Of a DNA stretch of 17,403 bases, positions 1 through 6,377 are shown piece after piece. The position numbers and the translations under genes are program-made. Origin of the DNA: an uncultured Peptococcaceae bacterium. Lineage in GTDB: Bacteria > Bacillota > Peptococcia > Peptococcales > Peptococcaceae. The stretch lies in the NCBI GenBank assembly GCA_958451915.1, contig CAUDRX010000033.1, forward strand, positions 1 to 17,403, read 5' to 3'. A model generated the notes under the pieces. The model made no database searches, was not told the DNA's origin, and saw only the letters and a list, made by a program, of their open reading frames with translations. Numbering within the stretch: position 1 is the first letter of the stretch; every line of letters starts with the position of its first letter.

Positions 1-1
1 T

Positions 2-754
2 CGCTCTGAAGAAAAGTGGGGGCTGAAGACCTCCCGGTCCATCATCGAAGAGTCGATGGATCTTTTCATCGAAGAGATGGACGAAGCGGGCATCACGAAG
101 GCCGTTGTACCGTTGCGCCGGGCGTTTGGCCATAAGAATAAAGACCTGTTGAGCCTGATGGAAGAATATCCGGGTCGCTTCATCGGCTCCCCTTGCATCG
201 ATCCAAATCTGGACATCGCAGTCAGTCTGAAAGAGATCCAGGATTATGTCATCGATGGCCCTTGCAGCGTCATCATGATGGAACCGGGCAAATGCAAGGA
301 ACCGATGCACGCCAACGACAAACGCATCTGGCCGATCTATGAAAAATGCCAGGAACATGGCATCCCGGTGCTGCTCTCTTTTGGCGGTTTCATTCCGCCA
401 GCTTTGGGCTACAATAATCCGCTGGAGATCGAAGAGATCGCCACGGCTTTTCCAGATCTGACCATTGTTGTCTGCCATGCTGCTTGGCCATATGTACAGG
501 AGATCATCCATGTTGCGTTCTTCCAGAAGAACGTGTACCTCGTGCCTGACATGTACATGGTCAACTGCGCAGGTGCCCAGGATTACATCGCTGCTGCCAA
601 CTATATGCTGCAGGACAAAATCATCCTTGGCTCCGCTTATCCGATCCTTTCTATGAAAGAAAACGTTGCATATGTCAAGTCCAAGGTGCGGCCGGAAGTC
701 TGGGAGAAGATCTCTTACAAGAACGCGGCAAAAGTCCTTGGTTTTGAAGATTAA
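2..754 (+). CDS. Amidohydrolase-related TIM-barrel protein, 5' partial
   Basis: The frame is open to the left edge (codon 1 at base 2), so the start lies outside the window; the Met at 56 is internal by comparison with the next gene. About 250 residues are visible. The fold resembles the amidohydrolase_2 family (relatives of ACMSD and resorcylate decarboxylases): a GIPVLLSFGGF strand, a PDLTIVVCHAAWP strand with one retained His, ILGSAYP where the family has GSD-x-P, and a C-terminal YKNAAKVLGF matching the usual Y-x-N-A-x-x-x-x-G ending. The strand-5 His is Ser and the strand-8 Asp is Ala, so a normal metal centre is unlikely. It is a tandem paralogue of the gene at 771, 16 bp downstream, and probably forms an operon with it and the flavoenzyme at 1641. 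Substrate and reaction are unknown; decarboxylation, hydration or lactone hydrolysis are only family-level guesses. Confidence 0.85.
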   Translation, partial: RSEEKWGLKTSRSIIEESMDLFIEEMDEAGITKAVVPLRRAFGHKNKDLLSLMEEYPGRFIGSPCIDPNLDIAVSLKEIQDYVIDGPCSVIMMEPGKCKEPMHANDKRIWPIYEKCQEHGIPVLLSFGGFIPPALGYNNPLEIEEIATAFPDLTIVVCHAAWPYVQEIIHVAFFQKNVYLVPDMYMVNCAGAQDYIAAANYMLQDKIILGSAYPILSMKENVAYVKSKVRPEVWEKISYKNAAKVLGFED

Positions 755-770
755 GTAAGGAGGAGTTATC

Positions 771-1628
771 ATGTTCATCGATTCCCGCGTCCGTCCACCG
801 TATAAGAGCTACCTCGATCAGGCCATCTACAAGAAAGAGCACAACCGCCCTTGGACCTCTCGTTTTGAAGTCTCTTATCCAGAAGGACATCCAGACCTCA
901 CCATCGACATGATGTTCCAGAGCATGGAAGACGCCGATGTCGGCATCGCCATGGTCGCCGGCCGCCAGAGCTGTGGACCGACCAACAACGACGACGTCAC
1001 CGAGCTCGCCGCGCTTTATCCGGAAAAGCTCCGCTGTTTCCCGGACATCAACCCACTGCTCGGCGAAGCCGCCCTCAAAGAAATCGACGGCCGCGTCATC
1101 AATGGCCCATGCGCCGGCGTCTGCATGGAGTTCGGCTTCAACCCGATCGAGCCCATGTACGCCAATGATCGCCGCGCCTGGCCCGTCTATCAGAAGTGTG
1201 AGGAAAACAATATCCCGCTCTATCTCAGCTTCGGCGGCTTCATCGGGCCAGATCAGTCCTATTGCGATCCCCTACTCATCGAAGACGTCGCCCAGCATTT
1301 TCCAAACTTGCGCATCATGCTCGCCCACGGCGCCTATCCATTCGTACAGCAGGCCTGCCACCTCGCCATGAACCAGCCAAACGTCTACCTCGCGCCAGAC
1401 ATGTACGTGTTCGGCGTGCCAGGGAGCCGGGATTACATCGACGGTGGCAACACCATCATCAAGGAAAAGCTGCTCTTTGGTTCCGCATACCCGATCTTCG
1501 ACATCAAACAGTCCGTGGAATACTACCTCAAGTGCGGGTTCAAGGAAGATGCCCTCGAGTACATCATGTACAAGAACGCCGCGGCTTTCCTGGGGATCGA
1601 GGAACGCACCAATTCCAAGGAATGGTGA
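771..1628 (+). CDS. Amidohydrolase-related TIM-barrel protein, degenerate metal site
   Basis: A complete 285-aa protein starting at ATG 771 behind AAGGAGGAG (757-765). It is an amidohydrolase_2-type TIM barrel and paralogue of the preceding gene. Landmarks: strand 1 MFIDSRVRPP, where the family has H-x-H but here R6 and R8 occur; IPLYLSFGGF with S153 in place of the strand-5 His; NLRIMLAHGAYP with retained H186; LLFGSAYP with A239 in place of the catalytic or metal-binding Asp; and MYKNAAAFLG near the end. Four of the five usual ligands are therefore missing. A conserved block GPCAGVCMEFG...PMYANDRRAWPVY is shared with the paralogue and may form the real active site. It is followed after 12 bp by the OYE-like reductase, so co-transcription is likely. 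The protein may be a metal-independent enzyme or a binding/scaffold subunit; the function is not known to me. Confidence 0.88.
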   Translation: MFIDSRVRPPYKSYLDQAIYKKEHNRPWTSRFEVSYPEGHPDLTIDMMFQSMEDADVGIAMVAGRQSCGPTNNDDVTELAALYPEKLRCFPDINPLLGEAALKEIDGRVINGPCAGVCMEFGFNPIEPMYANDRRAWPVYQKCEENNIPLYLSFGGFIGPDQSYCDPLLIEDVAQHFPNLRIMLAHGAYPFVQQACHLAMNQPNVYLAPDMYVFGVPGSRDYIDGGNTIIKEKLLFGSAYPIFDIKQSVEYYLKCGFKEDALEYIMYKNAAAFLGIEERTNSKEW

Positions 1629-1640
1629 GGAGGTGCAGAG

Positions 1641-3533
1641 ATGAAACTCTTTGAACCGATCACGGTGAACCATGTCACCATCCCGAACCGCAGCGTCGTC
1701 TCCGCCATGGTCACTGAGCTCTGTGGCGAAGACGGCCTCGCCAGCGAAGCCTTTATCGCTTACCACGAAGCCAAGGCCAAAGGCGGGTGGGGCCTCATCA
1801 TCCCCGAGAACTATGTGATCGCGCCGGGTGTCGGCGGATTCCGGAACTTGCCGGGCCTCTGGGACGACAGCCAGATCGCCAGTCACAGATTGCTCACCGA
1901 GCGCATCCACGCCCACGGGGCGAAGATCGTCTGTCAGCTTTATCATGCAGGACGGCGCATCTCGCGTGCAGAGACAGAGCTTGATCCTGTCGGTCCGTCG
2001 GCGCTCAAATTTGCCAGTGCGCCCTGGCAGATCAGCCGCGCCCTCACCACAAAAGAGATCAAGACCATCATCGAGCAGTTTGCCGACGCTGCTGTGCGTG
2101 CGAAGGAAGCAGGCTTCGATGGCGTAGAGATCCATGGCGGCCATGGCTATCTCCTGCACAGTTTCAATTCCCCATTTTCCAACAAGCGCTGCGATGAATA
2201 CGGTGGCAGTATCGCCGGTCGTGCCAGATTCTCCTGCGACGTCGTGCGGCGCGTGCGTGAGAGAGTGGGCCCGGATTTCCTTATCCAGTATCGCATCTCG
2301 TGCGAGGAAGGTGTGCCAGGCGCCATCACCATCGAAGAGGCCAAAGCCATCGCCATGCTCCTGGAAGAGGCTGGCATTGACATGCTGCATGTTTCGCAGG
2401 GCGGCGATTTCAACCATGTGGTCTCGCCATCGGCGTGCGAGCCAAAGGCCACCTACATCAACAACGCCGCGGAGATGAAGAAAGTCCTGCATATCCCGGT
2501 CATCGGTGTTGGCCGCATCAACGATCCGTTGATCGCCGAAGAAGTGCTGCGCAGCGGCAAGGCCGACATGGTCACCATGGCTCGCGCATCCCTCGCCGAT
2601 CCGGAATTTCCGAACAAGGCGAAGGCAGGTGACTATCAGTCGATCAATTACTGCGTCGGTTGTCTCCAGGGCTGCACAAAAGGATGTCTCGTCAATCCGA
2701 TGATCGGGCACGAGAGCACGTATGACCTCTCGCCAGTGGCGGCGCCAAAGAAGGTCTTTGTCGCAGGCGGCGGCATCGCCGGATGTGAAGCGGCCATCGT
2801 GTTGGCCAAACGCGGCCACACCGTCACCCTCTTTGAAGCGACCGCGCAACTTGGCGGCCAGTGGCTGCTCGCCTGTGTGCCTCCGGGAAAAGCGGATTTT
2901 TCCAGTCTGGTGGCCTGGCAGAAACAGGAACTGGCGAAGCTTGACGTGACGGTACGCCTGAAGACGCCGCTCTCTGAAGCGATCATCGCCGCTGAAAGAC
3001 CAGACATCGTGTTCGTGGCCACAGGCAGCCGTCCAAGCATGCCACCGCTCCCTGGCGTGGATCAGGCACATGTCGTGCGCGCAGCGGACATCCTTTCTGG
3101 TCGTGTCAACGCTGGTGCCAACGTGGTCGTCATCGGTGGCGGTTCTGTCGGCGCGGAGACCGCCGACCACCTCAGCCTGCATGGCAGCCACGTCAGTGTC
3201 GTGGAGATGCGCGAGGCCATCGCGATGGATGAGTCGGCGCGCCCACGCAAGTATCTCCTAGAACGTCTGAAAGCAGCTGATGTGGCGCTCTATACGGAGT
3301 CGCAGGTGCTCCTTATCGCCAAGGACGCTGTCTATATCGAGCGTGGCGGTGTGCCGGAAAAGCTCAGCGATGTGGACACTGTTGTCATCGCCACAGGTTC
3401 TCACGTTTACGATCCGCTCTCTGCGGCGCTTGCTGATCTGTCTTGTGAGGTCATCGCTATCGGTGATGCAGCTGGCGTCAAAGATGGGCGTCACAATATG
3501 GATGAAGCGTTCAGAATGGCGCTGACGATCTGA
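1641..3533 (+). CDS. FMN/FAD/Fe-S ene-reductase (2,4-dienoyl-CoA reductase / BaiCD-like)
   Basis: The start at ATG 1641 follows GAGGAGGTG (1628-1636). The 630-aa length is normal for the FadH/BaiCD/enoate-reductase group. Residues 1-330 form an OYE TIM barrel for FMN (HGGHGYLLHSFNSPFSNKR around 165-183, with Y170 at the position of the catalytic Tyr of E. coli FadH; DEYGGS 185-190). Fe-S ligands are C338, C341, C345 and C349. The FAD Rossmann motif is GGGIAG at 376-381 and the pyridine-nucleotide motif is GGGSVG at 499-504 with acidic E522 at the end of strand 2, which favours NADH. GDAAG at 608-612 closes the FAD domain. Such enzymes reduce activated C=C bonds in the cytoplasm using NAD(P)H. 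The loop before the fourth Cys is unusually short. It is last in a three-gene run ending at the terminator at 3579. The substrate cannot be read from sequence. Confidence 0.93.
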   Translation: MKLFEPITVNHVTIPNRSVVSAMVTELCGEDGLASEAFIAYHEAKAKGGWGLIIPENYVIAPGVGGFRNLPGLWDDSQIASHRLLTERIHAHGAKIVCQLYHAGRRISRAETELDPVGPSALKFASAPWQISRALTTKEIKTIIEQFADAAVRAKEAGFDGVEIHGGHGYLLHSFNSPFSNKRCDEYGGSIAGRARFSCDVVRRVRERVGPDFLIQYRISCEEGVPGAITIEEAKAIAMLLEEAGIDMLHVSQGGDFNHVVSPSACEPKATYINNAAEMKKVLHIPVIGVGRINDPLIAEEVLRSGKADMVTMARASLADPEFPNKAKAGDYQSINYCVGCLQGCTKGCLVNPMIGHESTYDLSPVAAPKKVFVAGGGIAGCEAAIVLAKRGHTVTLFEATAQLGGQWLLACVPPGKADFSSLVAWQKQELAKLDVTVRLKTPLSEAIIAAERPDIVFVATGSRPSMPPLPGVDQAHVVRAADILSGRVNAGANVVVIGGGSVGAETADHLSLHGSHVSVVEMREAIAMDESARPRKYLLERLKAADVALYTESQVLLIAKDAVYIERGGVPEKLSDVDTVVIATGSHVYDPLSAALADLSCEVIAIGDAAGVKDGRHNMDEAFRMALTI

Positions 3534-3578
3534 TCATTGTTGGGAAAGTATTGTTTGAGCGATCGTCTGTCGTTCGTT

Positions 3579-3610
3579 GCACCGCCTGGTCGTTCAGGCG
3601 GTGCTTTTTT
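3579..3610 (+). terminator. Rho-independent terminator of the amidohydrolase/ene-reductase operon
   Basis: Perfect 10-bp stem GCACCGCCTG (3579-3588) and CAGGCGGTGC (3595-3604), 6-nt loop, followed by six T residues (3605-3610). It lies 46 bp past the stop of the reductase. Confidence 0.95.
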
Positions 3611-3666
3611 GCAGCCATTGCTACAAGAAAAAAAGATGATGTTGTCCTGATAAAAGGCTTTCCTGT

Positions 3667-3695
3667 TAGACAAGGCAGTATCGGTGGTGCATAAT
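3667..3695 (+). promoter_or_regulatory. Putative sigma-70 type promoter of the carrier gene
   Basis: TAGACA (3667-3672) and CATAAT (3690-3695) are each one mismatch from consensus and are separated by 17 bp. This leaves a 5' leader of about 115 nt before the carrier start at 3819. The spacing and the upstream terminator support independent transcription of the carrier. Confidence 0.5.
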
Positions 3696-3713
3696 GACAT
3701 CAGGATCATTTAT
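3691..3713. promoter_or_regulatory. Imperfect dyad, possible regulator operator
   Basis: ATAATGA (3691-3697) and TCATTTAT (3706-3713) form an AT-rich near-palindrome (one inserted T) with an 8-nt spacer. It overlaps the proposed -10 and start point. Its size and AT-rich ends are compatible with a LysR-type operator, and a LysR gene lies just downstream of the carrier. Assignment is an inference from position only. Confidence 0.3.
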
Positions 3714-3818
3714 CGGTTTTATAAACAAAGATGTGCCTCGAGATTCTTTTCTCTGTTGTGAAACGATGAACGGTTCGACCATCTGAAAAAATGACCATCA
3801 AATAGGGGAGTGTATATC

Positions 3819-5225
3819 ATGACCACGATGACAAGATCCGTCAACCGGGGTGACCTGATCAAATGGTTGATCTCTGTCACTGCCCCGCTGTTGTTCTTTC
3901 TGATACCGACAAGTGAGAGTTTTACGGCCGAAGCCCGCATGTTTATCGTTACCAGCGTGATGGCGATCATGGTGATGGCGTTCGGTCTCCTGGACAATAT
4001 GATCCCGGCGCTGCTCCTGCCGGCCGCCTGGTGGATCCTCGGCGTCGTCGAGACAGCGCCAGCCGCCTACGCAGGTTTTGCGACCGTCACCATCTGGGTC
4101 ATCCTCGGCGCCTATGTGCTGACGATCGCCCTTGATGACTGCGGCATCCTCAAGCGCATCGCGCTGTTCATCATCGAAAAACTCGGCGGTTCCTACAATG
4201 CCACCTTATACGCTATTTACATCGTCGGCGTGGTGCTGGGGCAGCTCTGTTTCTGCAGCCATTATTTCATCCTCATCGGCCTCGTCTTTGGGATCTGCCA
4301 GGCCATGCACTTGAAGCCGTTCTCCAAAGCCGGCATCATCATGATGGGCGTCGGCGGCATGGGCGCGATGAACGTCAAGACCTTCCTTTATCAGACGTCC
4401 AACATGACGCTGATGATCAATGGGATGCGCAATGTTTTTCCGGATTTCAACCTCACGCCGCTTCAGCTTTTGATCTACAACTGTCCGGAATTCATCACCG
4501 CGCTGCTCTTCATCTTCCTGGTGACAAAGGTCTGCAAGACCAAAGAGATCCAGTTCGAAGGGGGCAAAGAGTACTTCCGTAAAGAGCGCCAGGCCATGGG
4601 GCCGATGAGCGCCGCGGAAAAGAAAGCCATCGTCGTGCTCATCGTGCTGATGGCCTATGTCATGGGTCAGCCGCTGCACGGCTTTGACCTCAATTATGTT
4701 TTCATCGTCCTGCCCTGGATCTGCTTCTTCCCAGGCGTGAACATCGCTCCACAGAAGAGCCTGGACAAGGTCAAGATGTTCTTCAGTACCTTCGCCTTTG
4801 CCGGGACTTGTATCGGCATCGGTCAGGTGGCGCAGACACTGGGTTTTGGCGATCTCATCTCCGAGATCCTTGGGCCGACCCTTGGCGGGCTCGGCAAGGT
4901 CGGCCTCACCTATGGCGTACTGATCTTCGGTGCTTTTGCCAATCTCCTGCTCTCACCAGCCGCGATGGCGAGCCTCTTGCCGATCGGCCTTGGCAATATC
5001 TATGCCGGGCTGGGATATCCACCGATCTGCAGTGTGCTGACGGTCAACTACTCGCTGGATATGATCTTCCTGCCTCACGAAGTCACGGCCTATCTGGTGC
5101 TCTTTGGCTTCGGCATGATGAAGATGAAACATTTCATCGCTTTCTTTGGCGCCAAGACCCTCTTTACACTCGTGATGTTCGGGCTCATCCAGATCCCATG
5201 GTGGCATCTCCTAGGCATCTTCTAA
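3819..5225 (+). CDS. DASS/SLC13-like (ion transporter superfamily) membrane carrier
   Basis: Start ATG 3819 is chosen because AGGGGAG (3804-3810) sits 8 nt upstream; an in-frame GTG at 3810 overlaps that site. The 468-aa protein is very hydrophobic with roughly 11-12 membrane segments, separated by a polar stretch around 240-268. The architecture resembles divalent-anion:Na+ symporters (dicarboxylate, sulfate, tartrate): two inverted halves, each with a hairpin-loop motif. However, the two SNT motifs expected for Na+/carboxylate binding appear as SHY (147-149) and SPA (379-381); a separate SNMT occurs near 194-197. The C-terminal half has LLPIGLGNIYAGLGYPP and an FLP motif typical of the family. 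It lies between the ene-reductase operon and a LysR regulator, so it probably imports (or exchanges) the carboxylate handled by those enzymes. The substrate is unknown. Confidence 0.82.
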   Translation: MTTMTRSVNRGDLIKWLISVTAPLLFFLIPTSESFTAEARMFIVTSVMAIMVMAFGLLDNMIPALLLPAAWWILGVVETAPAAYAGFATVTIWVILGAYVLTIALDDCGILKRIALFIIEKLGGSYNATLYAIYIVGVVLGQLCFCSHYFILIGLVFGICQAMHLKPFSKAGIIMMGVGGMGAMNVKTFLYQTSNMTLMINGMRNVFPDFNLTPLQLLIYNCPEFITALLFIFLVTKVCKTKEIQFEGGKEYFRKERQAMGPMSAAEKKAIVVLIVLMAYVMGQPLHGFDLNYVFIVLPWICFFPGVNIAPQKSLDKVKMFFSTFAFAGTCIGIGQVAQTLGFGDLISEILGPTLGGLGKVGLTYGVLIFGAFANLLLSPAAMASLLPIGLGNIYAGLGYPPICSVLTVNYSLDMIFLPHEVTAYLVLFGFGMMKMKHFIAFFGAKTLFTLVMFGLIQIPWWHLLGIF

Positions 5226-5243
5226 ACTTTTCATCCTTTCCTG

Positions 5244-5285
5244 CGCACGCCTGTGCTGGGCCAGATGGCTCTGCACAGGCGTGCG
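5244..5285 (+). terminator. Large inverted repeat, probable terminator after the carrier
   Basis: Perfect 13-bp arms CGCACGCCTGTGC (5244-5256) and GCACAGGCGTGCG (5273-5285) enclose a 16-nt loop. The downstream stretch tggtctttgtgtt is only moderately T-rich, so it may be a weak terminator, an mRNA-stabilising hairpin or a regulatory dyad just upstream of the LysR promoter. Confidence 0.55.
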
Positions 5286-5296
5286 TGGTCTTTGTG

Positions 5297-5325
5297 TTGG
5301 TCTCGCTGAGAAAAGGTGGTATGAT
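5297..5325 (+). promoter_or_regulatory. Promoter of the LysR-type gene
   Basis: TTGGTC (5297-5302) and TATGAT (5320-5325) are separated by exactly 17 bp. The predicted start point, near 5332, gives a leader of about 30 nt to the ATG at 5362. The 13-bp inverted repeat ends 11 bp upstream of the -35. Confidence 0.6.
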
Positions 5326-5361
5326 AAGTAGCAGGAAAGATCGAGCAATGGAGGGGATCAT

Positions 5362-6318
5362 ATGAGGATCGAACAATTGGAATATGTGCTGGAGATCGCG
5401 CGCCAGAAATCGTTCAGCATCGCGGCGCAGAACCTGCACGTGTCCCAGCAGAGCCTGAGCCAGTCCATCCGCAGTCTTGAGAATGAACTGGAGGTGGAGG
5501 TCTTCACGCGCTCCAACCGCGGCGTGCATCAGACTGATGATGGTGAGCTGGTGATCGATTTTGCGCGGGATGTGCTGGCACGGTACGACCATCTGCGCGC
5601 CCAGCTCCACGGCGCGGCGGAGGCGGAGGAAGAGGCGTCGCTCAGCGGCCGTTTGATCGTGCTGACCTGCCGGGCCTTCTACCTTTCGTTTTTGCCGGAT
5701 GCGGTGAAGGCGTTCCTGAAACGCCATCCGCATGTCGCGCTGGAGCTCGTAGAGCAGGACAGCTGCGGCATTTATGCGGCCATGGAAGCAGAGAAGGCGG
5801 CCCATCCGGATGCAGAAGTCATCGGACTGGTGAACCTGCCTTATGCCGACGAAGGAATCCTCGGCGATTTTGCGGTCCAGGCGGGCTATGGTTTCCAGCC
5901 GATCACGTCGGGAAAGTTCAAGCTCCTGGTCAGCAAGGATTCGGAGCTTGCCAGTCACAAGCAGATCACGGCCAAGCGGCTGGCGCAGTATTCGCTGGTC
6001 CAGTATCGCACCAGCCAGTTCGAGAACACGCCGCTCTGCCACCTTCTCGCCCATTACGGTTACGAGACGCCGCACATTGCGCTCTCAGTGGACTCTTTTG
6101 AGCTTTGGGTTGAGGCGATCAAGAACGACCTCGGTGTTGGCTTCATGCACGAGGCTGCTTGTCGCAAGAGCGCCCCGTATTACCAGACCTTGCAGCAACT
6201 GGCGGCAGTGAACATCAAGGAGGTCTGGGGTGGGACCCTGGGCTGCCTCAGCGACGCAGGCGGTTCGCCGTTGGTACAGGCATTTTTGGATTGCTTTCCC
6301 GATCATCCGAAACGATGA
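5362..6318 (+). CDS. LysR-family transcriptional regulator
   Basis: A 318-aa protein, typical LTTR length, with GGAGGGG (5350-5356) before ATG 5362. The N-terminal winged helix-turn-helix spans about 1-60 (MRIEQLEYVLEIARQKSFS, then helix-turn-helix at about 18-37 with AAQNLHVSQQSLSQSI). A linker helix follows to about 90, then a periplasmic-binding-protein-like effector domain. It is cytoplasmic and DNA-binding. The gene points in the same direction as the carrier and enzymes rather than being divergent, so autoregulation and control of the carrier promoter at 3667 are inferred, not shown. LTTRs beside carboxylate carriers commonly sense the carried compound or a breakdown product. It ends 13 bp before its terminator. 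Confidence 0.95.
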   Translation: MRIEQLEYVLEIARQKSFSIAAQNLHVSQQSLSQSIRSLENELEVEVFTRSNRGVHQTDDGELVIDFARDVLARYDHLRAQLHGAAEAEEEASLSGRLIVLTCRAFYLSFLPDAVKAFLKRHPHVALELVEQDSCGIYAAMEAEKAAHPDAEVIGLVNLPYADEGILGDFAVQAGYGFQPITSGKFKLLVSKDSELASHKQITAKRLAQYSLVQYRTSQFENTPLCHLLAHYGYETPHIALSVDSFELWVEAIKNDLGVGFMHEAACRKSAPYYQTLQQLAAVNIKEVWGGTLGCLSDAGGSPLVQAFLDCFPDHPKR

Positions 6319-6331
6319 CATAGTAACAGCA

Positions 6332-6373
6332 CGGCGCCCCTTCACTTTCCAGCGAAGGGGCGCCGCGCTTTTT
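6332..6373 (+). terminator. Terminator of the LysR gene, between convergent genes
   Basis: Perfect 12-bp stem CGGCGCCCCTTC (6332-6343) and GAAGGGGCGCCG (6354-6365), 10-nt loop, then CGC and TTTTT (6369-6373). The T-run lies on the plus strand. For the convergent topoisomerase transcript the hairpin follows the stop codon within a few bases but has no good T-run in that direction. Confidence 0.9.
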
Positions 6374-6377
6374 CTGT

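Noticed and set aside
1272..3191. 639-codon open frame on the minus strand
   Set aside because: It lies wholly antisense to the second amidohydrolase-like gene and the ene-reductase, both with clear motifs. Its protein is rich in His, Asp and Arg without domains, typical of antisense frames in GC-rich coding DNA.
5226..5361. Riboswitch or leader peptide before the LysR gene
   Set aside because: The 136-bp gap is explained by one inverted repeat and a standard promoter; no conserved riboswitch core is seen.
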